Assembly: GCF_025960875.1 (NCBI RefSeq)
Contig: NZ_JAODLR010000005.1
Location: 62,001-126,000, forward strand
Length of the DNA stretch: 64,000 nucleotides
Direction: 5' to 3'
DNA from: Crystallibacter permensis
GTDB taxonomy: Bacteria > Actinomycetota > Actinomycetes > Actinomycetales > Micrococcaceae
The translations under genes were made by a program, and so were the position numbers. This document shows positions 18,589-26,692 of this stretch, one piece after another (the stretch's first letter is position 1; each line of letters starts with the position of its first letter). The notes below the pieces were generated by a model. That model was not told the origin of the DNA. It did not search any database and was given only the letters and a program-made list of their open reading frames with translations.

Positions 18589-19552
18589 TGTGGAGCAATT
18601 AACCGCAGGGCACGCCACGCCCATTTCTGTACAGATGATCGGCAACCTTGAAGTCCGACGGGGCAAAACCGTCCTGACGTCGGCCACTCTCGGCAGCCCG
18701 AAGGCCAGGCAGATCTTTGAAATTCTGCTGCTGAGACTCGGCTCGCCCGTTTCCAAAGGCGAGCTCATCGAATTACTCTGGGGCAGCAAACCTCCGGGCA
18801 AAGCACAGGCCACGCTGGAAAGCTACGTCAGCCTGCTGCGGCGCAGTCTGCAGCCCGGCGATGCCAAGACCGGCCCGCTGCGGACCGCAACCGGCAGCTA
18901 TGTCCTCGACCCGGACCTGGTGGAGGTGGATCTGGTCCGGTTCAACCAGTTGGTAGCCAAGGCCGACGAAAGCTCGCCAGCGGAGGCCTATCCCCTGCTG
19001 GCACAGGCACTGAAGCTGGCGTCGGCGCCGCTGCTCGGGGACGAGCTGGCAACCGAATGGGCCGACGAGGCTCGTGTCCACCACGCGTCCCTGGTGACGT
19101 CGGTGCAGATCCGGGCGGCCGAAACCGCTGAGTATCTGGGACGCACGCAGGATGCGCTGCACTGGGCCGAGCGGGCTGTGGCGTCGGAGCCGCTGAACGA
19201 ACGTGCGTGGTCCACGCTGGTCGCCACGCTGGAGTCTGCCGGCCGCTATGCCGAGGGCCTCCAGGCCTACGACAGGTGCCGGCGCCTGCTGGACCGGGAG
19301 CTGGGCTGCACGCCGGGGCCAACCCTGCGCGCCGCCCACGCGCGGCTGCTGCAGAAAACCGTAGAGGACGACGGCGAACTCACCGAAGTCCTCGAAGCCC
19401 TGCTCTACCTGAACGACCGCATGCGCTCCCAGCCGACGCACCAAAACACGCGGGCCGTCACCAAACGCGCGCAGGGGTCGTCGTCGTCGTACACAAATAC
19501 TGCAGGCCGCGTCATCAGCGCCTTCCTCAACAAGGCGTTGACCGTCGGCTGA
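18575..19552 (+). CDS. SARP/BTAD-family transcriptional regulator
   Basis: This ~325-aa protein has an OmpR-like winged helix at about residues 15-100 (SPKARQIFEILLLRLGSPVS, ELIELLWGSKPPGKAQATLE, SYVSLLRRSLQPG). A bacterial transcriptional activator (BTAD) TPR-like domain follows at about 105-260 (DLVRFNQLVAKADESSPAEA, GLQAYDRCRRLLDRELGCTP). The C-terminal ~60 residues are polar. No ATPase domain is attached, so it is a small SARP. Starts at 18551, 18575 and a GTG at 18590 are all possible. It is followed 18 bp later by a 67-aa HTH protein on the same strand, so the two are probably co-expressed. Targets unknown. Confidence 0.88.
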   Translation: MQGGCVEQLTAGHATPISVQMIGNLEVRRGKTVLTSATLGSPKARQIFEILLLRLGSPVSKGELIELLWGSKPPGKAQATLESYVSLLRRSLQPGDAKTGPLRTATGSYVLDPDLVEVDLVRFNQLVAKADESSPAEAYPLLAQALKLASAPLLGDELATEWADEARVHHASLVTSVQIRAAETAEYLGRTQDALHWAERAVASEPLNERAWSTLVATLESAGRYAEGLQAYDRCRRLLDRELGCTPGPTLRAAHARLLQKTVEDDGELTEVLEALLYLNDRMRSQPTHQNTRAVTKRAQGSSSSYTNTAGRVISAFLNKALTVG

Positions 19553-19570
19553 CACTAGGAGGGGATCCAG

Positions 19571-19774
19571 ATGGATAACCAGATCGACAGCAACACGACA
19601 TATCTGTCCGTCGCCCAGGTCGCCGGGCACCTGAGCGTCTCGAAAATGACCATCTACCGGCTGGTCCACACCGGCAAGCTGCCGGCCGTCCGGATCGGCC
19701 AAAGCTACCGGGTCAGCGAAGACGCGGTGGCGAAGTATCTGGAAAACGGAACGGTGCGGTCCGGGGGCACCTAG
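19571..19774 (+). CDS. Excisionase-like (HTH_17) DNA-binding protein
   Basis: This 67-aa protein is almost entirely one MerR/excisionase-type HTH: TYLSVAQVAGHLSVSKMTIYRLVHTGKLPAVRIG then SYRVSEDAVAKYLENG. This family includes phage excisionases but also many chromosomal helpers such as BldC. AGGAGGGG lies about 6 nt upstream of the ATG. No integrase or attachment sites are nearby, so a chromosomal regulatory role beside the SARP is more likely than phage excision. Confidence 0.88.
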   Translation: MDNQIDSNTTYLSVAQVAGHLSVSKMTIYRLVHTGKLPAVRIGQSYRVSEDAVAKYLENGTVRSGGT

Positions 19775-19795
19775 AACGGCAGCAGAGCCGTAACT

Positions 19796-20209
19796 TCACA
19801 GGTAGAGGCGCAGGTCCAGGACGGAACGAGGCATTTGCTCGGGATCGGGGTAAGCGATGACGACCCGGATGCCATCCGGGTCCCGGGCCTCAACAAATGT
19901 CACGCCGCCTGTTGAATGTTTGTAGGTGTGATCGGTCCTGTCTTTCAGCACCTGCTCGAAATGCTCGAGCCCCTCCATGGTGTCGGTCGCCCACATCAGC
20001 AGATGGGGCCCGACGCCGGTGGGATAGTGTGCGGCTCCCGAGCCTTGCGCAATCAGATAGACCTGGAATCCCCCGGGGTCCAGCAGAAGGGCGGCCCCTT
20101 CCTCCCTAATGGCCTGCTCGCAGCCGAACACGTCACAGTAGAAGTTCACTGACCGCTCGAGTTGGGACACGAACAGCACTGATGAAACAACCTTCGCCGA
20201 GTACTTCAT
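19796..20209 (-). CDS. VOC (glyoxalase/bleomycin resistance-fold) protein
   Basis: This 137-aa vicinal-oxygen-chelate protein opens with VSSVLFVSQLERSVNFYCDVFGC, the standard first beta-alpha-beta module, and its second half has VTFVEARDPDGIRVVIAYPD. Substrates range from methylglyoxal adducts to antibiotics, and none can be assigned. The start at 20209 has AAGGAAGG 4 nt upstream; a longer frame to 20290 would overlap the next gene. Encoded just downstream of the coiled-coil gene on the same strand. Confidence 0.85.
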   Translation of the reverse strand: MKYSAKVVSSVLFVSQLERSVNFYCDVFGCEQAIREEGAALLLDPGGFQVYLIAQGSGAAHYPTGVGPHLLMWATDTMEGLEHFEQVLKDRTDHTYKHSTGGVTFVEARDPDGIRVVIAYPDPEQMPRSVLDLRLYL

Positions 20210-20262
20210 GGGGCCTTCCTTGAGCGGCCGGTACTGCTTGGTCGGGTCCAACCTGCCCTGTG

Positions 20263-20493
20263 TCAGGCGGGTCTGAAGTTTCCGCTCCACCTCTCGTCAT
20301 CGGGAATCGGGGAACCGAATACTTTCGTGGTGCGGCGCAGATCGTCCGCGGCGAGGTCCCGCAGCCTGCCTAATTCGTCCAGCCGCTCTTGGGGAATCTC
20401 GTGTCGTTTGAACTGCTCCTGCGCGTGCTTGAACTGCTTTTCGGCCTCTTTAAGGTTGGCTTGGGCCTGCAAAACCGGGTCGGTGGTATCCAT
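20263..20493 (-). CDS. Small coiled-coil hypothetical protein
   Basis: This 76-aa protein is helical: LQAQANLKEAEKQFKHAQEQFKRH has a heptad-like pattern and is followed by RLDELGRLRDLAADDLRR. The C-terminus reads FGSPIPDDERWSGNFRPA. I know no family. The ATG has GGGG about 5 nt upstream. It is followed 53 bp later by the VOC gene on the same strand and could form an operon with it. Confidence 0.6.
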   Translation of the reverse strand: MDTTDPVLQAQANLKEAEKQFKHAQEQFKRHEIPQERLDELGRLRDLAADDLRRTTKVFGSPIPDDERWSGNFRPA

Positions 20494-20565
20494 GGCCCCA
20501 TGATCCCAGTCCCGGCCCGAAGGCAGAAGGGTACGAGGTCCCCCTATAACGATGCCCGGGAACGC

Positions 20566-21405
20566 CTATGCCCCGGCGTGGCCGGATCGGCGGCCGGGCT
20601 TGGACGACGGCTTGGGCTTGGACGACGGCTTGGGCTTGCACGAAGGCTCTGTGGGATCCGCCTGTTGCTCCATATCCTCAGGACTTTCCCGCGGGAGGCC
20701 CAACCGCAGGATGCAGGCACCGGGTTCGGCGAAAGGAATCAGTTGGGCTTGGTCAGGTTCCTCCCCCAGCTGGGCGAGCAAGCCGCGCACCATGCCCAGG
20801 TGCACCGAGCAGACAACGTGCGGGGTCTGGCGGGCAGCCTGCAGTAGTGGACAACGGGTCAGCCTAACCGCGCTCCATGAAGCATCGACGTCAACTCCGA
20901 ATCCGACAGATTCCAGTAGCGCCACCGTCCGCCGGCGCGCTGACAGACCATCCGTCCCGTCCATCGGGTGATCGGTCCCGGAAGAAGGCCTATCGCGTTC
21001 CAACTGCCTGGCCCACAATTCACCGACACTGATCCCCTCCGCCCGTGGTTGAGTACTGCTATTTGCAATATGCGAGGCGAGAATCGTCGCAAGCGCGGCG
21101 TAGGCTGTGGCCTGTGATTCCTCCGGGACCGCCTGGTACAGCCGTGCTGGTCTTCCCCGGCTGCCCCGGGCTGCCGTCATCCGCCGGGCCAGCCCGGCTT
21201 CGACCAACGCCTCTAGATGTTCGCGGATCGTATTCTGGTGCTGGCCGGTGTCGGTCGACAGTTTCTCCACGGTGCAGGCCTCGGGCTGGTCGCGCAGCCG
21301 CTGCAGCAGAGCCGCGCGCGCCGAAGACATGGGTGCATTCGTTCCTGAGCTGGCCGGAAGCGGGCCGAGCGGGGTGTGGTTCTGGTCATTTTCCACGGAC
21401 TTCAT
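20566..21405 (-). CDS. SufR-like (COG2345) winged-helix transcriptional regulator
   Basis: This 279-aa regulator has an N-terminal winged HTH (LLQRLRDQPEACTVEKLSTD then TIREHLEALVEAGLARR and a wing with SRGRPARLYQ). Its effector domain bears a Cys pattern of the COG2345/SufR family: TRCPLL, PHVVCSVHLGMVRGLL, PGACILRLG. In SufR-type proteins such cysteines bind an Fe-S cluster; that is an inference here. The C-terminal tail repeats KPKPSS. It is divergent from the 21762 gene, with operator-like dyads at both ends of the spacer. No suf genes occur in the window. Confidence 0.82.
   Translation of the reverse strand: MKSVENDQNHTPLGPLPASSGTNAPMSSARAALLQRLRDQPEACTVEKLSTDTGQHQNTIREHLEALVEAGLARRMTAARGSRGRPARLYQAVPEESQATAYAALATILASHIANSSTQPRAEGISVGELWARQLERDRPSSGTDHPMDGTDGLSARRRTVALLESVGFGVDVDASWSAVRLTRCPLLQAARQTPHVVCSVHLGMVRGLLAQLGEEPDQAQLIPFAEPGACILRLGLPRESPEDMEQQADPTEPSCKPKPSSKPKPSSKPGRRSGHAGA
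20599..20634 (-). repeat. 18-bp tandem repeat in the regulator C-terminus
   Basis: Two perfect 18-bp copies plus a degenerate third encode the (SKPKPS)n tail of the regulator. The unit is a multiple of three, so length variation would leave the frame intact. Confidence 0.75.
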
Positions 21406-21414
21406 TGTAATAAA
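21400..21414. promoter_or_regulatory. Operator-like dyad at the start of the SufR-like gene
   Basis: On the minus strand TTTATTACAATGAAG overlaps the start codon of the regulator and resembles, at 11 of 16 positions in a hand alignment, the perfect dyad at 21553-21566. Autorepression is a reasonable guess. Confidence 0.4.
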
Positions 21415-21761
21415 TATGGGCGCTCAGTGCCACCATTTCGACCGCCCCAGCGCTTATTTCTCAGTCGTGCAAGCTAGTCGGACGAGCAGCGCCTTGCCCA
21501 GAAAGTCTCGTGCCCTCCTACGGGCAGAAAGCCGCGGTCTATTTTTACGGAATTTACTGTAGTAAAGTCTGCTCCAACACACTTCTCTTGACGCTGAAAT
21601 CCCCGAAGGCAGAGGCGGAACCCGCAGCCTTCGTCGGCAATCCCCCTTTGCTACGGCGGGAAACCCGAACACCTAAAGACGCTTTAGCCGAGCCGCCCGC
21701 CAGAACTCCTGCCGGGAGACTGCCCGGAGCTACTGCTCCCGCCGCAGAAAGGGAGATTCTG
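21407..21761. other. 355-bp divergent intergenic region
   Basis: No convincing gene is present. It is locally AT-richer than its surroundings and holds the palindrome at 21553-21566. The frame open upstream of 21762 lacks conserved sequence and is taken as untranslated leader. Confidence 0.45.
21553..21566. promoter_or_regulatory. Perfect palindrome TTTACTGTAGTAAA
   Basis: TTTACT-GT-AGTAAA is an inverted repeat in the spacer between the SufR-like regulator and the DUF3040 gene, a likely operator for the divergent regulator. Confidence 0.5.
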
Positions 21762-22043
21762 ATGCCCCTGTCGAATGAGGAACGGAAGCAGTTCGAAGAA
21801 CTGGAACGAGAGTTAAGCGCCGAGGATCCCAAGCTGGCCCGAAAGCTGCTCTCAGGTTGGTCAAGCCCTTCGCGCATGTTCCCCCTACCGGCCGGAATCC
21901 TCATCATGATTGCCGGATTCCTGCTACTGATCTTCGGTATCTCCCATCAACCTGCGCTCATCGGAGTCATCGGTTTTGTCCTGATGGGCGCCGGCGCGTA
22001 CTGGTCCATTAACTTGCGGGACCCCGGCGGCCGCTTAAGGTAG
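21762..22043 (+). CDS. DUF3040-type membrane protein
   Basis: The 93-aa product begins with the DUF3040 signature (MPLSNEERKQFEELERELSAEDPKLARKL, here split by position). It continues with two transmembrane helices at about residues 40-82 (FPLPAGILIMIAGFLLLIF, LIGVIGFVLMGAGAYW). DUF3040 proteins are small actinobacterial membrane proteins of unknown function. GGGAG lies 6 nt before the ATG. Its position opposite the SufR-like regulator suggests that regulator controls it. Confidence 0.85.
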   Translation: MPLSNEERKQFEELERELSAEDPKLARKLLSGWSSPSRMFPLPAGILIMIAGFLLLIFGISHQPALIGVIGFVLMGAGAYWSINLRDPGGRLR

Positions 22044-22209
22044 CGGCCAACCGAGGACATACGCCCACGTACCCGCCGCGGCCACCCCGCCCCGGCTGGC
22101 CGCGGCATCCCCCGGGTGCCGTCCCGATGGCTCGAATAAAACATCGGGACTCCAAGAACTCAAGCGCATCCGGGTTGCACCAACCATCGTCAGATCGAAG
22201 GAGATTATC

Positions 22210-22674
22210 GTGGCTGCCACCTCTATTCCCATCCCCGCCGGTAGCGGGATCAGCCAGACCTTTCAGCGGGCCAAGGCAGAACCGGCCTATGGGGCGTTTT
22301 TGACACTCTGGGTTGGCTTCATTGTCCTTCCGATTGTTTTCGGTGTGGATAAATTCGCCAACGTCCTGACCAACTGGGAGGCTTATTTGGCCCCTTGGTT
22401 AGTAGATGTGCTGCCTTTCAGCAGCCATACCGCAATGATTATCATCGGCATCGTCGAGATTGTTGCCGGCATAATGATTGCAATCAAACCACGCTATGCG
22501 GCCTATGTCGTGGCCCTGTGGCTCGCGGGCATCATCATTAATCTGCTGACGTACTCCGGTTTCTACGACGTCGCCCTGCGTGACTTTGGCCTGCTCGTCG
22601 CCGCACTGGCGCTGGCACAGCTGGCGCGTACGTACGACACAGGCAAGGGCAGGCGAGGCCGGGCGAAGCCCTGA
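22210..22674 (+). CDS. Four-helix membrane protein (DoxX-like)
   Basis: This 154-aa protein has four predicted transmembrane helices: TLWVGFIVLPIVFGVDKFAN, AMIIIGIVEIVAGIMIAI, YAAYVVALWLAGIIINLLTY and FGLLVAALALAQLA. The spacing and the G-x-D-K-F motif after helix 1 recall DoxX/DUF-type quinone-associated membrane proteins, but the match is loose. A GTG start has AAGGAG 6 nt upstream. A 12-bp-stem hairpin follows at 22757. The gene is co-directional with the DUF3040 gene 166 bp upstream. Function unknown. Confidence 0.7.
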   Translation: MAATSIPIPAGSGISQTFQRAKAEPAYGAFLTLWVGFIVLPIVFGVDKFANVLTNWEAYLAPWLVDVLPFSSHTAMIIIGIVEIVAGIMIAIKPRYAAYVVALWLAGIIINLLTYSGFYDVALRDFGLLVAALALAQLARTYDTGKGRRGRAKP

Positions 22675-22756
22675 GCAGCCGTGCCAGTATCGGCTTGACT
22701 GCTCGCCTTCTAAGCTCAGTGAAACCCGTCTTGCCCTGCCGATCCGGCAGAAACTG

Positions 22757-22790
22757 GTTTCTGTTCCCCGCGCCTGCAGGGAACAGAAAC
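22757..22790 (+). terminator. Hairpin terminator (no clean T tract)
   Basis: GTTTCTGTTCCC (22757-22768) pairs perfectly with GGGAACAGAAAC (22779-22790) across a 10-nt loop. It lies about 85 bp after the membrane-protein gene. The missing T run makes intrinsic termination uncertain. Confidence 0.5.
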
Positions 22791-22833
22791 AGAAAGTTCC
22801 CATCGGTTCATGAGTATCTGGAAGGTGACGGAA

Positions 22834-23004
22834 ATGGAAAAAGACAAGTATTCGAGCCAGGAGCTCAGGATCCACAGCGAGGCTCCCGCGGAAGGAGACG
22901 CAGCATTCGATCCAAGCGACGAACGGATGCATGCGGAGGAACCAGCTGAAGGACCTGCCGACCTCGACGACCTTGGGCTGCATTCAAACGTAGGGCTCCA
23001 TTGA
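22834..23004 (+). CDS. Small acidic hypothetical protein
   Basis: The 56-aa product is acidic and probably disordered. It contains two related segments (RIHSEAPAEG and RMHAEEPAEG) and ends DLDDLGLHSNVGLH. AAGG lies 8 nt before the ATG; an in-frame ATG at 22810 is also possible. The internal repeat and ribosome site support coding, but the small size leaves doubt. Confidence 0.45.
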   Translation: MEKDKYSSQELRIHSEAPAEGDAAFDPSDERMHAEEPAEGPADLDDLGLHSNVGLH

Positions 23005-23270
23005 GCGTCACCGGCAGCCGCAGTCATCGGCATCGATCCGACCGAGAATGAAGCCCGGTCACAAGAACACTCATGGACAAGCTGACGCGCAGGAGGAGGA
23101 AGGAAACGACCTCCGGCTGCATGGTTTGGTGGCGGGGAAGGACGCTTCTTCGCCCTACCGGGTGTTGCATGTCCCTCGGGTAGACGGCACTCCCCCTCCA
23201 CAGTCCGAACTTGTCCACATACGCCCGAAGAACCATCCTCCTCGAACAGGCGTTCTAATAGCCTTGGGGT

Positions 23271-24836
23271 ATGGCCATTGGAATGCTGGAGGAAACGGAC
23301 GGAGCGGGCAGCTCCCTCGCCGCCCTGCGCTCCGAAGTCCTCCGGATAGCCGATGAGTTCGTCCACGATTCCCTGTTGATGTCCCGTCGGGATCTCGCTG
23401 ACAATGTTGCCTGCACCGAAGAACTTGCCAAGGCCATCGAATTTCTGCAACTGGTCGCTGCCCGAGCAGTGGAAGACCAGAACGTTGCTGCACTTGGTGA
23501 GTCCCGCAGCAGCCTTGGCTGGTCGGAACCTCCCGCACCTGCGGACACGTCCGCTCCCGTTGCCGCTACATTGGACACAACGTCCGCCACAGAAACTGGG
23601 ACCGGTCGGACGAAGCCGCGCCCCGAGTTCAAAGACGCAGCCGACTATCTTCGGGGCCGGCTGGGCATCAGCCGGACGGAGGCGCGCCGCCGGCTCCGGG
23701 TTGCGGCGGACATTCTGCCGCGGCGCCAGCTCAATGGCGAGCTGGGAGCAGCGAAACTGGAACATCTCGGCGAAGCGCTGGCTGAGGGAGCCATCAGCGG
23801 CAAAGCCGCCACCATGATCCGGGATGCGGTAGACCGCGTCGGCCCGGTAGCGGCCCCCGAAGCCCTGATCGCCATGGAGGAGAACCTCACCCGCCAGGCC
23901 CAGGAAACCAATGTAGACGTGCTGTTTACCCTCGTGGCCACGTGGGAAGCAGCACTTGATCAGGACGGGGCCGAGCCGTCCCCCGAACTGCTCAAGGCTC
24001 GACAAGGCGTCTTCTACAAGGGCAAGCGAAACGGTCTCCACAAACTCGAAATCGCGGCCACCGACGAACAGCATGAGTACATCGCCACGGTCATGAACGT
24101 GGCCACCAACCCGCGCATTGCCGCAAACCGCGCAGCTTCGGAATCGGGTGCCTCCTCCGAAAACCCTGCGACTATCGGTGCCGAGCCGGAGAACGGACAG
24201 GACAGCGGCCAGGCGTGGGAGGATCCGCGCACCAGAGAGCAGCAGCTGCTTGACGGGCTCGTCGCGGGCTGCAAACTGGCACTGGCAACGGACGAGCTGC
24301 CGGACACCGGCGGGCATCGTCCCCAAGTCATGGTCACTATCGGATACCAGGAACTGTGCGGCGAAATCGCGGGAAGCGGCCATGCCGTGTTCGGCGGGCT
24401 GGTCACTCCCAAGACTGCCCGGCGGATCGCCTGCGACGCAGACATTATCCCGGTGGTGCTCGGCTCGCAGGGCGAAATTCTCGACGTCGGCCGGAAGCAT
24501 CGGTTCTTCAACCGCGCGATGCGCCGTGCACTTGTCGCAAGGGACAAAGGCTGTGCCTTTCCGGACTGCTGCATACCCGCTGTCTGGGCCGAAGCCCACC
24601 ACATCAAGCCCTGGTGGGACGGCGGCCTTACGGAGGTCGTTAACGGGACCTTGCTTTGTTCGTTTCACCACGCCCTTATGGACAACGGGAACTGGGAAAT
24701 CGAGGTCCGGCAGGGCATCCCCTGGTTCATCCCGCCGGCATATCTCGACCCGGAACGAAGAGCGCGCCGAAACCTGTACTGGCATGCGGGAATCCCCGAG
24801 GCGCTATCCGCCGGCCAGGCCGCCGCAAGCACCTGA
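23271..24836 (+). CDS. DUF222 - HNH endonuclease domain protein (13E12-repeat family)
   Basis: This 521-aa protein has a long DUF222 region (roughly 20-350: DAADYLRGRLGISRTEARRR, ARQGVFYKGKRNGLHKLEI) and a C-terminal HNH nuclease motif. In the latter, GCAFPDCCIPAVWAEAHHIKPW supplies the Cys pair and His-His, and LCSFHHALMDNGNWEI supplies the final His. The family is multicopy in actinobacteria and resembles the mycobacterial REP13E12 proteins, sometimes associated with mobile repeats, although no ends or repeats are visible here. The cellular role is unsettled. The start is the first ATG; a second at 23283 is possible. Confidence 0.9.
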   Translation: MAIGMLEETDGAGSSLAALRSEVLRIADEFVHDSLLMSRRDLADNVACTEELAKAIEFLQLVAARAVEDQNVAALGESRSSLGWSEPPAPADTSAPVAATLDTTSATETGTGRTKPRPEFKDAADYLRGRLGISRTEARRRLRVAADILPRRQLNGELGAAKLEHLGEALAEGAISGKAATMIRDAVDRVGPVAAPEALIAMEENLTRQAQETNVDVLFTLVATWEAALDQDGAEPSPELLKARQGVFYKGKRNGLHKLEIAATDEQHEYIATVMNVATNPRIAANRAASESGASSENPATIGAEPENGQDSGQAWEDPRTREQQLLDGLVAGCKLALATDELPDTGGHRPQVMVTIGYQELCGEIAGSGHAVFGGLVTPKTARRIACDADIIPVVLGSQGEILDVGRKHRFFNRAMRRALVARDKGCAFPDCCIPAVWAEAHHIKPWWDGGLTEVVNGTLLCSFHHALMDNGNWEIEVRQGIPWFIPPAYLDPERRARRNLYWHAGIPEALSAGQAAAST

Positions 24837-24935
24837 CGCTTCCCCTGACTATGTCTGGACATGTGCATGGCCTGGACTACCTTCCGCGTTCCCCGTCGCC
24901 AATCCTCATCCACTATTGCGCGGGGTTGGTCGCGT

Positions 24936-26189
24936 TCACGGCGTCTTTGTCGCTTTCCCTGACGAACCCTTCCCCTGCGCTGCGGTGGGCCATAGCCGCG
25001 GCCGGCGCTTGGCTGCCACATCTTCGATCCAGCCGATGGCGAGGAAAACCAGTCCCAGCAACGGCCAGACGACGATGAACTGCAGCAGTTCGCTCTCCAA
25101 GAGCCACGGCAGGTTCTCTTCGAGTACCGGAAAGTTCCAGAGCAGGTCGATTAGTGGGACCGATGCGATCAGTACGAGGTTGTGCCATAGGTACACCGTG
25201 ATGGCGCGGTTGTTGATCAGCGCGATGAGTTTGTCCAGGAACCGCAAAGATCGCGGCAGCACGGACCAGGAGGGCGAGATGCGCAGCAGCAACGCGCAGA
25301 CGCCGAAGGACCATAAGGCCTGCCCCAGCGGGTTGGCCCCCAGGTCCCAGCCAAACTCTTCAAGGTGCGACCAAACCCAGAACAGCCCTAGGCTCATGAA
25401 CGCCAGCGCCGCGACCAGGACAATATGGAACGGCACGCGGCGAAGGAGCCCGTCATGATAGGCAAAGCCAAGGAGCCAGCAGGCTCCGTAGGTGGCGAAG
25501 TCAGTGGCGGGGCTGTCCGCGGCACCGGGAATCACGACGATCTCCAGACCCAGTACCGTGACGAGTCCAAGCGGTGCCATCAGGGTGACCCACGGCAGCT
25601 TCCTGAACGCCTTGAGCAGGAGCGGCGACAGCAGGACAAACCAGAAATAGGCCCGGATGTACCAGAGGATATCGGCCGACTCCATCCCCCATGAGGTCTC
25701 GGTCAGGCCCGCATCGGAACCGATACTTTCGGGGAACGGCGGGTCGCCAATCGGGACAAACCAGAGCAGGATCCTGAGCCACCAGCCACCGGCGTCTCCT
25801 TGCTCCGGCCGCCAGCCCTGAACAAGCAGGACCGCTACCACGGTCAGGCTGTAGGCCCATAAGGGCAGCAGCAGCCGTCGGGTGCGGCTCTTCAGGACGG
25901 CAGTAGCCGGGCGCTGAAGGGAACGGGCCATCAGCGAGCCTGCGAGCGCGAACATCACGCCCATGGATGGGAAGACCACGCTCAGCCAGACCGCTTGGAA
26001 AAAGGTGTGAAAAGCCACGATACGGACCAGGGCGATCGCGCGAAGCAGGTCAAGGTAGCGGTCGCGGCCGCTGGAAGCAGCGCTGGGACTCGGACGTTCC
26101 AGAGCAGGAGTGTGCGGTATTGACGCGTCCAACGCTGTCGGGACGGGTTCCGGTGTGCCCGGAGCGGGTGCCCGGGGTTCGGCTGTCAT
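24936..26189 (-). CDS. Acyltransferase 3 family membrane protein
   Basis: This 417-aa polytopic protein is of the OafA/YrhL acyltransferase-3 type. After a ~40-residue Pro-rich N-terminus comes RYLDLLRAIALVRIVAFHTF, containing the catalytic-type His of the R-x(n)-H motif. About ten transmembrane helices follow, including FATYGACWLLGFAYHDGLL and NRAITVYLWHNLVLIASVPL near the C-terminus. Family members transfer acetyl or other acyl groups to surface glycans, consistent with the polysaccharide genes that follow on the same strand upstream. The start has GGAG 6 nt upstream of the ATG. The acceptor is unknown. Confidence 0.9.
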   Translation of the reverse strand: MTAEPRAPAPGTPEPVPTALDASIPHTPALERPSPSAASSGRDRYLDLLRAIALVRIVAFHTFFQAVWLSVVFPSMGVMFALAGSLMARSLQRPATAVLKSRTRRLLLPLWAYSLTVVAVLLVQGWRPEQGDAGGWWLRILLWFVPIGDPPFPESIGSDAGLTETSWGMESADILWYIRAYFWFVLLSPLLLKAFRKLPWVTLMAPLGLVTVLGLEIVVIPGAADSPATDFATYGACWLLGFAYHDGLLRRVPFHIVLVAALAFMSLGLFWVWSHLEEFGWDLGANPLGQALWSFGVCALLLRISPSWSVLPRSLRFLDKLIALINNRAITVYLWHNLVLIASVPLIDLLWNFPVLEENLPWLLESELLQFIVVWPLLGLVFLAIGWIEDVAAKRRPRLWPTAAQGKGSSGKATKTP

Positions 26190-26224
26190 GGCCTGCTCCG
26201 CGGCCTAGGGGCAGGCAGCGGCGA

Positions 26225-26236
26225 TACGATTTGCAG
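26225..26236 (+). promoter_or_regulatory. -10 element of a leaderless promoter
   Basis: TACGAT (26225-26230) is followed by exactly six nucleotides and the GTG at 26237, with no Shine-Dalgarno. Confidence 0.55.
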
Positions 26237-26692
26237 GTGCCTACCGTACTGACGCTTTCTGCCCTGGTTATCCGTGACGCCGCCGGCCGGCTGTTGCTGG
26301 TCCGCAAGCGCGGCACTGCCAAATTCATGCAGCCGGGCGGCAAGCTGGAGCCGGGCGAGAGCTTCGCGGCGGCGGCCGTCCGGGAACTCCACGAGGAGCT
26401 GGGCATCCGGGTGGCCGAAAGGGAACTGACCGACATGGGCCGCTGGTATGGGGCTGCGGCCAATGAACCGGACACCTTTATCGACGCCGGCATCTTCAGC
26501 TGCGAGACAACCCAGCCCCCGCTGGCGGCAGCCGAGATCGAAGAAGTTCTTTGGCTGCACCCCGATGAAGCGAAGGCACGCAACGACCTGGCTCCGCTGT
26601 TGACCGACCATATCCTCCCGCTCCTGGCCGAGGCGGCGGTCTGGTCCGCACATGGCGGTTCTAACTCGGCTGCAGGCGGCGCGCAGGACTGA
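26237..26692 (+). CDS. NUDIX hydrolase
   Basis: This 151-aa NUDIX protein carries the 23-residue box split over GGKLEPGESFAAAAVRELHE and ELGI (consensus GX5EX7REUXEEXGU), which binds Mg and hydrolyses nucleoside-diphosphate-linked substrates. The longer frame upstream to 25967 is antisense to the acyltransferase and is rejected. The GTG start follows a -10 hexamer by 6 nt, so the transcript is probably leaderless. The last 32 bp overlap the convergent glycosyltransferase gene. Possible substrates include damaged nucleotides or NDP-sugars. Confidence 0.9.
   Translation: MPTVLTLSALVIRDAAGRLLLVRKRGTAKFMQPGGKLEPGESFAAAAVRELHEELGIRVAERELTDMGRWYGAAANEPDTFIDAGIFSCETTQPPLAAAEIEEVLWLHPDEAKARNDLAPLLTDHILPLLAEAAVWSAHGGSNSAAGGAQD

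Noticed and set aside
19571-19774. Excisionase-like protein as evidence of a prophage
   Set aside because: No integrase, phage structural gene or att-like repeats are nearby; this HTH family is common in chromosomal regulators.
22716-24785. A 689-codon open frame antisense to the DUF222-HNH gene
   Set aside because: The HNH motif and DUF222 sequence are on the + strand; the antisense frame is explained by high GC and the lack of stop codons opposite biased codons.
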